Positions 54,407-64,000 of a DNA stretch of 64,000 bases are shown in pieces. The notes under the pieces were generated by a model. It did no database searches, had not been told where the DNA came from, and was given only the letters and a program-made list of their open reading frames with translations. The stretch spans positions 660,736 to 724,735 of the forward strand of contig BBCS01000001.1 in assembly GCA_001316125.1 (NCBI GenBank), read 5' to 3'. Numbering within the stretch: position 1 is the first letter of the stretch; each line of letters begins with the position of its first letter. The DNA comes from Vulcanisaeta distributa JCM 11213 (lineage in GTDB: Archaea > Thermoproteota > Thermoprotei > Thermoproteales > Thermocladiaceae). A program made the translations under genes and the position numbers.

Positions 54407-55165
54407 CTACTCCTGACCCTGACCAAGCACCTCACTGACTATCCTCTCTATCGACCTAATCAACCTCCTATCCGCACCGCCACCACCCAGGGAGTTAATG
54501 AAGGAGTTCAGAACCTCAAGGTCCACACCATACCTACCGTAATAGCTCGGCAGATAGTGGAGGACTATGTTCTCGTCATACCTAAGCACCTGCAGGACCT
54601 TTAAAAGCTTCAGGAAATCTATTGAGCCCTCGAATATGGGCAACCCAAAGGAACCACCCCTCTTATTGCTAAAGTAAATCGCCTTGATATAGCCACTCAA
54701 CTCAACAAACCTCCTAACGAACTCCCTCAAGCCCCCCCTCTCCCTAGCCACATGAAGCGCCAGGCCGAGCCTATGCGGCGAAACCTCACTGGCAAGCTCG
54801 GTAACCTCACCAGGCTCCTCAGGAAGTCCCCCCCAACACCGAACTCCCAAATCACCCTAACACCGTACATCGAAGCCTCATCAAGCAACTCCGCCAGTGT
54901 ATTAACATCATTAATACCGGGCCTAGCCACCATAGAATCCACATTAAGGTAATCGAGCAATGCCATGAACCTCTCAGCATCACCCCCCCTCCTCCTTAAG
55001 TAACCAACCCTGACCTGCCCAATCCTAAGCCCAAGATCCTCCAGCTCCACCGCGAGGGCTGGCAGGAACTTATCAACGTCTGGGTAACCCCCTAATATCA
55101 AGCTCCGCCTGCGTATTCAATTTGGGTAGGTCCCTAATGGGCTTAACACTAATGAGTAACTCCAC
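54407..55165 (-). CDS. TIM-barrel-like protein (xylose-isomerase-like fold), frameshifted
   Basis: About 250 residues. VVELLISVKPIRDLPKLNTQ (first frame), LPALAVELEDLGLRIGQVRV, GINDVNTLAELLDEASMYG, VIWEFG, HRLGLALHVA and IKAIYFSNKRGG, DENIVLHYLP suggest a sugar isomerase/AP-endonuclease-like barrel; the metal-binding residues are not certain. Joints near 55095 and 54830. GTG start 55165. C7 runs at 54732, 54828 and 54983 in Gly-rich turns. Unknown function; it follows the divergent gene at 55258. Confidence 0.5.
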
Positions 55166-55257
55166 AACATCGATAATGCTGGGTTAATTAATAAAACTAT
55201 CGATAATGAGCAAGGAACCAAGCTTTTTAAGCCCGATAAGTAAACTATAAATCCACC

Positions 55258-55638
55258 ATGAGCGAGAACATCGATGAGATCGAGAGAAGGAGGATAATGA
55301 TGAAGATGATGATGGAAATAATTAATAAGACCCAGCAGAAAACCAGCACCAAGCGTGAATTAACCCGTGAGGAGGTCATTCAATTAATTAGGCAGATAAC
55401 GAGGGGGGAGAGGGCTGGTGAGATAATAGACAATGCATTGCAGTTATATGGAGATACAGCTGTTCAGGTGTTTAGGCAATTAGCCGAACTCTACTTAAGC
55501 GGTAGGCTGGGTGGGCTTCAGGATTACGAACTCTACCAAGTACTCGAGAGGTTGGGGGGGCTACATGTACCGTTAAGGACCAGGATAAGGATTGTGAGGC
55601 ACGGTAGGGAGGAGAGTATTGGATCGTCAAGTGAATAG
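55258..55638 (+). CDS. Conserved-looking helical protein of unknown function
   Basis: 126 residues, unbroken. A charged Met-rich helix (RRRIMMKMMMEIINKTQQ), then ELTREEVIQLIRQITRGER, LYLSGRLGGLQDYELYQVLE and a basic tail PLRTRIRIVRHGR. It could bind nucleic acid. I do not recognise the family; PDCD5 was considered and does not fit. G7 at 55554 gives LGGLH. Confidence 0.5.
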   Translation: MSENIDEIERRRIMMKMMMEIINKTQQKTSTKRELTREEVIQLIRQITRGERAGEIIDNALQLYGDTAVQVFRQLAELYLSGRLGGLQDYELYQVLERLGGLHVPLRTRIRIVRHGREESIGSSSE

Positions 55639-55661
55639 CAGTCACGGTGATCAGCCACATC

Positions 55662-56260
55662 TCAGGAATTACCATGCTTAGGCTCCATACGAAGTCTTAG
55701 TATTATATACGCTACTATCACGATTACCGCCACAACAGCAATAACGTATAAGTACTTATCAATTAATCCTATAATTAACGACCATTGAGTCGCAAATGCA
55801 TAACCAATATACACGAGGATTGTGTCCCAGATTAAATGCCCGAGGAATGTAACGATGATGAAGCCCATTATTCTCATACCAGCCAGGCCCGCTGGGAATG
55901 ATATGAGCGCCCTAAAGCCAGGCAGAAACCTGAAGCCAAATACAGCCGCCATACCATACTTATTAAACCACCTACTCAATGAATCAAGTCTCCTCTTGTT
56001 AAGGCCGAATAATCCACCATACCTGAGAAGGAATGGTAAGCCAGGTAATAGGCTATGTAATAATCAATTAATGAACCAACCAGGCTACCAAGCGTGCCAA
56101 CCAACACGCCAAATACAGGGTTTATGAAACCCAGCGATGCGTAGTAACCAACCAGGGGCATAACAACCTCACTGGGTATGGGCAGCGACATACCCTCAAG
56201 AACCATTAATACAAATACTGAAGCGTAACCATATAATCCCTTAAACACGTACTCAAGCAT
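55662..56260 (-). CDS. DedA-family membrane protein, frameshifted
   Basis: About 200 residues. YASVFVLMVLEGMSLPIPSE and VLVGTLGSLVGSLIDYYIAY in the first half; WFNKYGMAAVFGFRFLPGFR and ISFPAGLAGM in the second, the DedA/SNARE-associated signature with the amphipathic re-entrant loop. The joint is near 56008 (LRYGGLFGLNKRRLDSLS). Members are lipid scramblases or transporters for polyprenyl-phosphate carriers. Start ATG 56260. Confidence 0.85.
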
Positions 56261-56372
56261 CGTCAGTAGGACCTAGCGCGTCTTAAAAGGATTAATATGA
56301 AGAAATACCTAAGGAGAGGGGGTTGCAGTGAGATTAATAACCTTACTTTACTTACCACAACATGACTAAATC

Positions 56373-56960
56373 ATGAGAATAGGTGCAGTAGTACTGGCTG
56401 CAGGTGAGGGTAGGAGGTTTGGCGGTAATAAGTTGCTGGTTAGGGTTGGTGGTGAGCCAGTTATAGTGAGGGTTTTAAGGGCGTTGGGTGGGCTTGATAG
56501 GGTGGTCGTTGTTGGGGGGGCTTATGCCAGCGAGTTAATGCCCTACCTGGTTAATGAGGTCGTTATTTACAACCCGTACTATAGGGATGGAATGAGCACG
56601 TCGATAAGGCTTGGGCTTCGCTTCTTTCAGGACTACGATGCAGTGCTCATAGTACTGGCTGACATGCCACTCATAACCAATGAAACACTGTCGAGAATAA
56701 TAAATGCCTACCGCAATGGATGCAGCGCAGTTGTGCCGGTGCACAACGGCGTGAGGGGGGGTAATCCCGTGTTAATTCATAGGACATTATTCCCAGAGTT
56801 AATGAGGTTAAGCGGTGATGTCGGTGCAAGGGAGATATTAAGGGGGGGGAGAGATGACGTATGTACCGTGGAGTGCGGTCCCGAGATCCTAATCGATGTA
56901 GACACGGTGAACGACTTAGCCAAGGTCCTTAGCATTGCCAATACCAATCGCCAACAATAG
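56373..56960 (+). CDS. MobA/MocA-like nucleotidyltransferase
   Basis: 195 residues, unbroken. Nucleotide loop VVLAAGEGRRFGGNKLL, metal Asp in LIVLADMPLIT, GNPVL and DVDTVNDL at the end: the molybdopterin cytidylyl/guanylyltransferase (MobA/MocA) family. It activates molybdenum cofactor or a related sugar-phosphate substrate. G7/G8 runs at 56514, 56755 (RGGNPVL; family RGNPVL) and 56832. Its 3' end overlaps a minus-strand membrane gene by 45 bases. Confidence 0.82.
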   Translation: MRIGAVVLAAGEGRRFGGNKLLVRVGGEPVIVRVLRALGGLDRVVVVGGAYASELMPYLVNEVVIYNPYYRDGMSTSIRLGLRFFQDYDAVLIVLADMPLITNETLSRIINAYRNGCSAVVPVHNGVRGGNPVLIHRTLFPELMRLSGDVGAREILRGGRDDVCTVECGPEILIDVDTVNDLAKVLSIANTNRQQ

Positions 56961-57400
56961 ACTCCCAATGAACGTGATAATGGGCATCGCGTTAAGCACG
57001 GCACCAACCCTAATCAGCAGGTTCCGTTGCGTGGTTCTCCAGAGGAATATCGAGATTGAAACATCACCTAGGAAGCGATTCCCATGCCCACTATAATGAT
57101 TAAGTAAGGTCGCGGTATGAAATGAACCATTAATAGTAGTGACGAACCAAGCATTAACAGTAATGCACCAACAGACCCAATACTCAATGGTCTGGAATAC
57201 CCATTGAAGCCCAGGTACATGGTCACCGACGATACCGTGTACGTCAATACGATTAATAAAATGAGAATAGGGCTGAGGTACCTTGGGTATAGGATAATCA
57301 TGAAGTATAGGAACTCGGCTATGAACTCCAGAATAAGCCCAAACCTAATAAGTCCGCGGTTAAGCATAACAGTAATTACTCGCGCTGGGTTAAAAAGCAT
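56916..57400 (-). CDS. Membrane protein of unknown function, frameshifted
   Basis: About 160 residues. Helices GLILEFIAEFLYFMIIL, SPILILLIVLTYTVSSVT, IGSVGALLLMLGSSLLLMV, YLIIIVGMGI and, in the next frame, VLNAMPIITFIGSLLLAIGI ending at a TAA at 56916. The joint is near 57078 (SLGDVSISIFLW). No family recognised. Confidence 0.5.
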
Positions 57401-57473
57401 AGGGAATAGAAAAAGTCAAAGAGAAACGATAACATGAAGGCTTATATTTTAATTTACAAAAATAATATTTGGT

Positions 57474-57833
57474 ATGGGTCACGTATACGTTGAGGTAATA
57501 ATCAAGGGCAGGGCAGGCTCAAGGACCCTTAGGATGCTCGTAGACACAGGCTCAACCTACATAGTCCTAGATCCAGGCACCATCAAGGAGCTGGGCCTAA
57601 TCGAGACTCCATACACCGTGGAATTAATAATGGCCAATGGCACTAGGGAGAGGGCGAGAATATACGTGGGCGAAGCTGAGGTCAAGAGCAGAAGAGGGCC
57701 GGTGATGATAGCTGCCATAAAGACACCAACACCATTACTCGGCGTATACGCCCTGGAATCACTTGGATTCAAGGTGAACCCAAGGACTGGCGAGCTTGAG
57801 GAGATAGGGCCGGAGGGAGGTTACCTACTTTGA
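57474..57833 (+). CDS. Retropepsin-like (clan AA) aspartic protease homologue, copy 2
   Basis: 119 residues, unbroken and free of G7 runs. MLVDTGSTYIVLD is the catalytic motif; TPTPLLGVYALESLGFKVNP the second conserved part. Paralogue of 51647. The ATG 57474 follows a long A/T stretch (TTAATTTACAAAAATAATATTTG in shorter pieces) with a likely TATA box. Homodimeric aspartic protease of unknown target. Confidence 0.82.
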   Translation: MGHVYVEVIIKGRAGSRTLRMLVDTGSTYIVLDPGTIKELGLIETPYTVELIMANGTRERARIYVGEAEVKSRRGPVMIAAIKTPTPLLGVYALESLGFKVNPRTGELEEIGPEGGYLL

Positions 57834-57992
57834 CTCATTAAGCACGCCCAAACTCGACCTTAATGTCATTCTCTACGAATGATGCACTTACGTGGATTAA
57901 TTAAATTAAGTAGTGGTGTGATAAGTGGTATTCATTTACCAAGTACCTGGCATTAATAAAACCTAAACAGGGGGGGCTCTGATTAATCCTAT

Positions 57993-58033
57993 TCGACTCA
58001 CTTTTTAAGAACACCCGAAGTTAAAAAAAGCCC
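57993..58033 (+). promoter_or_regulatory. Shared promoter module of secreted-protein genes
   Basis: TCGACTCACTTT at 57993-58004 is identical to 3700-3711; TTTTTAAGAACACCC overlaps it and CCGAAGTTAAAAAAAGCCC at 58015-58033 matches 3722 and 17270. This is the fullest copy of the module. The ATG 58061 follows about 30 bases after the TATA-like part. Confidence 0.7.
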
Positions 58034-58060
58034 GGTGAATTTTTCAAAAGCTTGGTTGTT

Positions 58061-59598
58061 ATGAGCCTAAGGTAAGGTGGTTAATTACGGCTACTTCAAT
58101 AGCCGTAATAGTTGCCTCCATTCTCAGCGTCTATGCCTACACGGCTTTTAATACGGTTACTGAGGACCCAGCCCCTAACGTAACCGCCAAGTACGTGCCC
58201 AGCTTATTGTCAAGGCCCGGTTTCGTGGTCCATGTATTTAATGAGAGCGGTCAGCCAGTAATTACCTGCCTCAGTGTATATGGGTTGATGCCCAACGGCT
58301 CAATAGGCCTCATAGACTTCAAGTGCGGAAGGGGGGGTTCCGTGAACCTGAACTACACGGTCATTAGGGACTTCGCGAAGTCCTGGAGGGATTCCCTGAG
58401 GGCCATGGGTAACGACCCAGATATCGCCGAGCCCGGCCTAATAATGCTTGGGGGGGTGGTTATCTACAGCAATGGCATTAGGTCATTCATCAGGGGCATG
58501 CCGATAAACACAACCCTGATAACCAGGGGGGGCTACTCAGTGGATGTTAACATCAGGCTAAACACAACAGCATTACCGATGATCCCGAGGAGTGAGCTTA
58601 TGAAACTAACCAGCGGCGCATCGGTAAGTCTCGGTGCCTATGCGCCAGTGACGATGCAGACCTGGCCGCCCAGTGAGATACTGAGCTCCTGCGCTACGGA
58701 TCCATACACGGGCATTGTCTCATGCTACATTTGGAGACTTGATCATGTGTTTTACAGCGCAACATTCACCGGGATACCCACGGCAATGCTCTACGTGACC
58801 GGCAACGTATACAAAGTAAATGATGTCGCGCTTCATGAGCACATTGAGGCTCGGGAGTCATCGGGTATTTACGTGAACTTCGCGGGTGGTGCTGAGGTTG
58901 ATGTTAAGAGCGGCTCCTCGGTATCAACGAGTTACGAAGCCGACATATACACATTCACACTAAGGAAGAGCTACGTATACCTAGATTATTATATGATTGT
59001 TTACCCAGATTTGTCGCCTATTAATGATAAGTCCTTCATCTCGGCAGTGGGCTTCATAGGCAATTACACGATTGCGAGGTACAAGCTTTATTACTGCATA
59101 TCCCCCCCATCAGTACCGCCCTATTGCTACTACGTTGATGAGAATGCGACTATGGCAATTGCCGCGCCCATACTAAGGAATAATGCCATGATTAGGTGGA
59201 GTTATAATGATACGAACCCAAGTGATGGCTACGGCCTCGACCCAATATTCAACGTGGTGGCTAAGAATTGGAAATCATCATCCACAACAACAAGCACGAC
59301 AGGTGTTTGGTATTACTCTTATAATATGGTTCGTGAGGTCAACGGAATAGACCTACTCGCAGCCGCAATACCACTGCTAAAGTCGGTCCCAGTGAGCCCG
59401 TACATAGCCGCGTCCGTCGGCCTCTCATCAGAGAATCAGCAATTAACAATAACGGAAGTGTACCTATCACTTAAGAGTAGTTACGTGGGTTCTGGCATAA
59501 TCTACGCCAAGTACTACTACACACCGATAAAGTACCAATGGGGGGGCTCAGGCAACTACTACATACCGGCCACGTACATATACGCATCAATAAGCTAA
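58061..59598 (+). CDS. Large secreted surface protein, family A (copy 3)
   Basis: About 512 residues. MSLR, then after one restored G (58073) VRWLITATSIAVIVASILSV as signal anchor. N-terminal beta domain (GFVVHVFNESGQPVITCLSV, YTVIRDFAKSWRDSLRAMG) as in 10455 and 19720; central Tyr/Ser region; C-terminus SGIIYAKYYYTPIKYQWGG, equivalent to the end of 19720. Runs at 58331, 58450, 58526, 59102 and 59540 are in frame. It is followed 100 bases later by a family B gene, so A and B are probably made together. Unknown surface function. Confidence 0.7.
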
Positions 59599-59701
59599 CA
59601 ACCGCGGGACCCAGATTAAGGCAATATTAAAAATCTCTCGGCAATATTTTAAATAACCTTTTAAGGACCTGAGTAGGAAATCCGTAGTTGGGGGGGATTT
59701 A

Positions 59702-61211
59702 ATGCGCATGGGCTTGAAATCTAAGTCGTGGGTCTTAATCCTACTAATGCTTGCTTTATTGATAACGGTGGCCCTCCTCATTAACCAATACATAACCACA
59801 TCCAAGCATGGAAGACCCACTAAGTATCAACCAACCCAGTTCTCATTACCCCCCCCTAATGTGCACGTCTTTGTGGTGGGTCCTCAATCATTAATCAACA
59901 ACTTAACAAAACCAGGATTACCATCAAACGCCATAGGCTTCGTAAGCCCCAGCGAATTATCCTCAATACCCAACGGCTCCGTAGTAATCATCGACTGGGG
60001 GGGCTACGTGAACAGGACACTACGCATGAGCTATGACGAGCTGGCAAATGCGCTAGAGATCCCAATGGGCAGTAACGACCTTATAATAATCATCAGCGAA
60101 AATCCTAACGAGACCTTAATGCTCGAGGAAACCATGGCGGTGGCCTGGGGGGGTAATTACTACCACAGCAAGGTCATTGGCTTCCCAATCTTCCCAACCA
60201 ATGAATCATCGTACATAATAGGCTTTGGCAATGCAGGCTTAACAATCACCGTCGTACCAATAATCAAGCACAGCAATTAAGATGGTCAATAGAATACTGG
60301 TACAATACGACCCATAAGATACCTACAATAACTAACACGAGCTTTGACCCTATTAATCAAGACCCATGTCAGTACATACAAAATAATTATGGTGGGCAAC
60401 TTAATGGGCAGTACGGCTGGTTCTTCAGCACAGGACGCCAATTTATAGAAGCGTATTATGATGGATTGCAGTCCGCGTATCAATTCGATTATTGTATCGT
60501 AGTTGCCAATTCCATGACCACGGGAACCACGCCCCAAATACCAGTTGAGTACCTCGGGTTCATGAATTACATACCAAGCTTCAGCGGTGGTTCCATAGCC
60601 TATTACAGGGCCGGCATTAACATGACCACCGCGTGGAATGATTATTATAGTGTACTCAACGGCATCAACTCATACATGGGCTATGCAGGTGGTACAGGCA
60701 TACAACCAGGCACGATAACCTGCACACCTGGTATACTGAGTTATATCAGTATATCAGTACCCTTACCATTGGGGATTACTGTTAACTTCCAGTTCCAACC
60801 AACGGCGTCTGGCACGAGCACTACCGATAGGAATTTCATAACCGATACTCAGTGGACCCCCCCACGGTCGCACTTAACAACCTAGTTTGGTGGTTTGCAT
60901 TCCTCAACCAATGGACTTGCCTACCACAACCAACAAGCGCCTGGGCTTGGTACCCCCCCGTTGGTTTTGAGGAGGATGATGGATCATGGGCGTTAGTTCA
61001 GGGCGCCAATAAACTCAATACGGCGGTCTCACCGGTTTATTGGGAGAGGGGTGTCGTGTGCTATGGCACCTATGAGAATACCTTCAGCAGCGTCGTTTAC
61101 TTCGTACTTGAGTACCAACCAGGCACACCCTGGACCGTCAAGCAACTATCAATCAACTACCCATCTGGCGGCACATACAATGTAATGTACGGCACCAGTA
61201 AGTGCCCATGA
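59702..61211 (+). CDS. Large secreted surface protein, family B (copy 2), frameshifted
   Basis: About 503 residues. Signal anchor KSWVLILLMLALLITVALLI; VFVVGPQSLINNL and SVVIIDWGG match copy 1 at 3761. Joints near 60290 (from KHSN into PINQDPCQYIQNNYGG) and 60850 (VALNNLVWWFAFLNQW). Tyr-, Ser- and Asn-rich ectodomain with NMTT-type sequons. It follows a family A gene, same strand. A degenerate promoter box (CTTTTAAGGACCTGAGTAG) lies at about 59659-59677. Runs at 59696, 59829, 59997, 60147, 60857 and 60953. Confidence 0.65.
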
Positions 61212-61245
61212 AAAACATCGCCATTTAGGTTGAAAAATCAATTCC

Positions 61246-62224
61246 TCAATCACTACCTGAAAACACCCCCCCTAAACTCAAACTCAACACCCCCCTCCTC
61301 TCCCTAACGGCCCTATCATAGATCAACTTAGCAAGCACAAGGTCCTCCACGGCAATTCCCAGGGACTTGAAGATCGTTATTGAGTCATCACCCTGCCTAC
61401 CCCCCCTAACCCTACCAGCAACAATGTCAGCCAGGGGGGGACCACCTTGGACCAAACGGCATCACCAGCCATTATTAAGTCCCCCGGCCTCCTCCCTGGC
61501 TTGGCTCACGTCATCAACCGCTATAACGTCCGCCTTAAGTACGGCGTCAGGCGCTAACTCAGCCCTATTAGCCCAATTACTACCAATGGCATTAATGTGC
61601 ATACCAGGCACCACGTAGGAACCACGTATGAAGGGGGGGTCCCTCGAGTTGGTCGCGGTGACCAAAATATCAACACCCCTGCAAACATCCTCATAATCCA
61701 CGGCAACCACCGCGTCAAAGCCCCTAGACCTAATAAACCTGGCAAACTCCTCGGCATGCTCACGCGTCCTACTAAAGACCTTAACCAACCTGAGACTCAA
61801 AACCCTACTCAACGCCTCAAACTGAGCCCTGGCCTGCGTACCCGCACCAACTATGCCGAGCACCGACGAGCCCTTCCTGGCCATATACCTAGTGGCCACG
61901 CTGATGCAGCCCCCCAGTCCTGAGTTGCCCAAGCCTATCAGCCTCGATAATAGCCAACAACTCACCACTATCAAGACTAAATAGGATGACTACGAACTTG
62001 GTGCCATGCCTCGTACTCAAGTACGTCTTAAGCCCAGCAACCCTATAATCACCGAGGACGATGCCCTGAAGCACATGAAGCACAGCACCACTAACGACCG
62101 CCCTACGCCTAGGCAGATTAACGGCATTACCACTACCCAACAACCTAAACCCATCCTCAACAGCCCTAATGGCATCATCAAACGAGACCAACTCATTAAC
62201 CTCAAACTCCCTAATCAACAACAC
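61246..62224 (-). CDS. Ornithine cyclodeaminase / mu-crystallin family protein, frameshifted
   Basis: About 325 residues in three pieces. VSFDDAIRAVEDGFRLLGSG, LKTYLSTRHG, ADRLGQLRTGA, NAD loop VLGIVGAGTQARAQFEAL, ILVTATNSRDPPFIRG, GSNWANRAELAPDAV: the ornithine cyclodeaminase/alanine dehydrogenase family. It acts on an amino acid or imine; which is open. Joints near 61915 and 61460. G7/C7 runs at 61265, 61400, 61434 and 61633. A 34-base gap separates it, convergently, from the family B gene. Confidence 0.85.
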
Positions 62225-62437
62225 AAGGCATCAACTGCAAAACCCCCCCTTTAAAGAAGTGCCCCCCCGGAAACAAGCCAGGTGAAGAAGTCAGAGTTAG
62301 CTGAGGAAGTGATGACCCATTCATGAACAGATCACCCCCCCAGGAAGACTAGGTTACCATAGTAAATAAGCAAGATACTTAAACCAACGCACAGGCACAA
62401 CCTTAATTTACCAAACCCACACCCCCCCCAAAATAAC

Positions 62438-63085
62438 GTGATTAACAACGTGAAATACGTAGGCGGAAACATAGTGATCACGCTAAGCCAGGAAGCAATA
62501 GCCTTAGCAAGCACCGTAGACGGAGGGCTAAGGAACGGCATTAAATACATAATACATCACCAAGTCCCCAAGGACTTCAATAACGACCCAATCAAGGAAG
62601 TAATAAGGGTACACAGGGAATTATCGATAAACAGCGACGAAGCAATAACCTTCCTAACAGCCACAGAACTACCAAGAAACCACATAACACATAGGGAGGT
62701 AATCAACGACGTGGAGATTGAGGTATCAATAACCATGGGACTGACAAATCCTTATCGGATAAATAAGGACAGTATAGAGGCTCGGGGGGGCTTCTGCGAA
62801 TCAACAGTGAACATGGCGATAATCATGAATAAACCATTGACGGTGCAGGCAATGATAGACGCCATAACGTTGAGCGCGCAGGTGAAGGCGTTAACACTCG
62901 CCGAACTAACTAACGGCAAGATTCACGGAACAACCTCAGACGCGGTGGCGATAATAACGCCGATTAACGGTAATAAAGAACCATACGCAGGACCAGCAAC
63001 GAGCATAGGCAAGGCCATAGCCCACGCCGTGCACGAGGCATTAATAAGGGCGTACAAAACCTACACGGCGCATGAAAATCAGTAA
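62438..63085 (+). CDS. cbiZ: Adenosylcobinamide amidohydrolase
   Basis: 215 residues, unbroken. ALASTVDGGLRNGIKYIIHH near the N-terminus, EVSITMGLTNPYRI, then NMAIIMNKPLTVQAMIDAIT and KIHGTTSDAVAIITP, the CbiZ pattern. Archaea use CbiZ to cut salvaged cobinamides to cobyric acid, feeding corrinoid synthesis. G7 at 62784 (RGGFC). ATG/GTG start 62438. No other cobalamin gene is in the window. Confidence 0.82.
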   Translation: MINNVKYVGGNIVITLSQEAIALASTVDGGLRNGIKYIIHHQVPKDFNNDPIKEVIRVHRELSINSDEAITFLTATELPRNHITHREVINDVEIEVSITMGLTNPYRINKDSIEARGGFCESTVNMAIIMNKPLTVQAMIDAITLSAQVKALTLAELTNGKIHGTTSDAVAIITPINGNKEPYAGPATSIGKAIAHAVHEALIRAYKTYTAHENQ

Positions 63086-63290
63086 GGAATAAACAAACGA
63101 AAAGGCGATGAGCAACCCCCCCTGGAGTTTTCGGGCCACCCCCCCGATTATGCCCTCCCTAACGCACTTCATGAGTATTAAAAAGCCCCCCCTTAGAGCT
63201 ATATTTATAGCGCCAATAACGTCCCTATCACCCTCAAAGCCGCAGTAACCACACGTCACCCTACCCCTAACCCTACCAGTTATATGTTAT
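63041..63290 (-). pseudogene. IS605-type OrfB (TnpB) C-terminal remnant
   Basis: RVTCGYCGFEGDRDVIGAIN is the second half of the TnpB zinc ribbon with the last catalytic Asp (DRDVxGAxNI). Upstream, RVRG-type residues are still readable up to about 63290, but the N-terminal 300 residues and the second CxxC pair are absent and no terminal hairpins were found. The tail is hydrophobic junk overlapping cbiZ. A fragment of a mobile element. Confidence 0.6.
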
Positions 63291-63308
63291 GAAAAACTAA
63301 CTTTTATT

Positions 63309-64000
63309 TTATCTCATAGTAAGTGCCTGGTATAAAGGTTTGGGCATGGTTATTTTAACATTAATTATTTTATAAATGTAAAGTATTATTGAATGACTAA
63401 ACGATGAACTTGCTAAGTAGGGAGGTTTAGGCCCGTGGGCTTGGGCGGGGGGGCAGTTTAGGTTTTTCATTGCCCTGAGTATTCTTTGCGTCCTCTTTTT
63501 ATTTCCCTCGTTTAACGCCTCGTCAAGCATCTTCCTTAATACCTCGCAGGTCCTGGCAGTAAGCTCTGGGTGATTTTTTATTTCGCCATGGTTTATGTAG
63601 ACCTCAAACCTATCACTGCACTCCCTTAACTTGGCATTGTAGCCAGCACTCCTTAGCCTCTCCTGGACTGCCAATGCGTCCTCAAGCTCTTACGCCTAAT
63701 CCTCAACACAGCACAGCCTTTGTTGTTCACATGCACGGCCATCGATATACCATCAATAACCTTAACCATTGAACTACCGCGTGGCTTAACCCTCATGTTA
63801 GCCAGCTCGATTAAATCCCTCAACTTCTCAGCATCCGGCAGTAAGCTCAAGTCCTCGATCAATGCCTTGATCCTAGGCTCACCAAGCCACCTCTGGGCCA
63901 GTGCAACGGCCTTTGAGGAGTAAATAGTGATTACTTTCTTGTGCTTCATATCACGCTTCTTGAATCCCATGCCCCCCCTCATCCTATCAATGATGCCCTT
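63309..64000 (-). CDS. PaREP2b-family protein, C-terminal part, 5' end outside window, frameshifted
   Basis: Pieces SSKAVALAQRWLGEPRIKAL, DLSLLPDAEKLRDLIELANM, KPRGSSMVKVIDGISMAVHV, LAVQERLRSAGYNAKLRECS-like text and EALNEGNKKRTQRILRAM match the C-terminal half of PaREP2b proteins of Thermoproteales. The joint is near 63665. The N-terminus lies beyond the right edge. Runs at 63447 (CPPAQ) and 63972. PaREP2 genes are repeated and linked to genome rearrangement; function unknown. Confidence 0.65.

Noticed and set aside
55258..55638. PDCD5-type DNA-binding protein
   Set aside because: Charged N-terminal helix is similar, but the conserved core of PDCD5 is missing.
63041..63290. Active IS605 element
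   Set aside because: Only the last part of the zinc ribbon is present; no transposase TnpA, no full TnpB and no end hairpins.

Overview
The window looks like a piece of a crenarchaeal chromosome of the Thermoproteales type (Vulcanisaeta/Caldivirga-like). The signs are an archaeal S14 ribosomal protein, the archaeal pyrimidine gene order pyrB-pyrI-pyrE-pyrD, archaeal S-adenosylhomocysteinase, a Thg1-like enzyme, class III (type IV) prepilins, PaREP1 and PaREP2b family proteins, HEPN/MNT and VapBC toxin-antitoxin genes, A/T-rich BRE/TATA promoters with starts 20-35 bases downstream, and a possible C/D-box sRNA. The assignment is an inference from gene content; no rRNA or tRNA was found.

The sequence has two overriding properties. 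First, G or C runs pile up at exactly seven bases: by eye about 150 runs of six or more, roughly 130 of them exactly seven and none above eight. Where conserved families or paralogues inside the window allow a comparison, a run of seven sits where a run of four would restore the family alignment, so one extra Gly or Pro is inserted in frame. Second, about half of the genes, including housekeeping ones, carry one or more single-base frameshifts at short G/C runs. I therefore read most broken genes as intact genes seen through homopolymer errors. I give their reconstructed extents and say where the frame changes.

Layout. 1-3.5 kb: a secreted C-terminally anchored protein running off the left edge, a membrane winged-helix regulator, decayed coding sequence and a broken secreted protein. 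3.7-12.3 kb: large secreted surface proteins (families A and B), a creatininase-family hydrolase, a MntA/HepT pair and a multispanning protein. 12.3-17.1 kb: metallo-beta-lactamase, transporter, prepilin, TenA and Thg1. 17.2-21.5 kb: a second secreted-protein block, a HEPN-MNT fusion and a possible sRNA. 21.5-34.8 kb: nucleoside and nucleotide metabolism (MTA/purine phosphorylase, DUF4346 protein, pyrBIED), a DNA glycosylase, S14, a 2-hydroxyacid dehydrogenase, an M50 protease and a GH15 glucan hydrolase. 34.9-42.4 kb: sugar ABC ATPase, SAH hydrolase, succinyl-CoA synthetase, regulators and a lone NuoI-type ferredoxin. 42.5-49 kb: ACT regulator and a type IV pilus locus with one ATPase, two membrane platforms and three prepilin-like proteins. 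49-55.2 kb: toxin-antitoxin and ATPase island. 55.3-64 kb: DedA, MobA-like, retropepsin-like, a tandem of A and B secreted proteins, ornithine cyclodeaminase family, CbiZ, a transposase remnant and a PaREP2b protein running off the right edge.

The likeliest undescribed system is the set of large secreted, Tyr/Ser/Thr/Asn-rich surface proteins. Three copies of family A, two of family B and several smaller partners are scattered or in tandem. At least four loci share a promoter module (TTTTAAGtGAACACCCGAAGTTAAAAAAAGyCC-like, split here into boxes). They look like one co-regulated surface structure.
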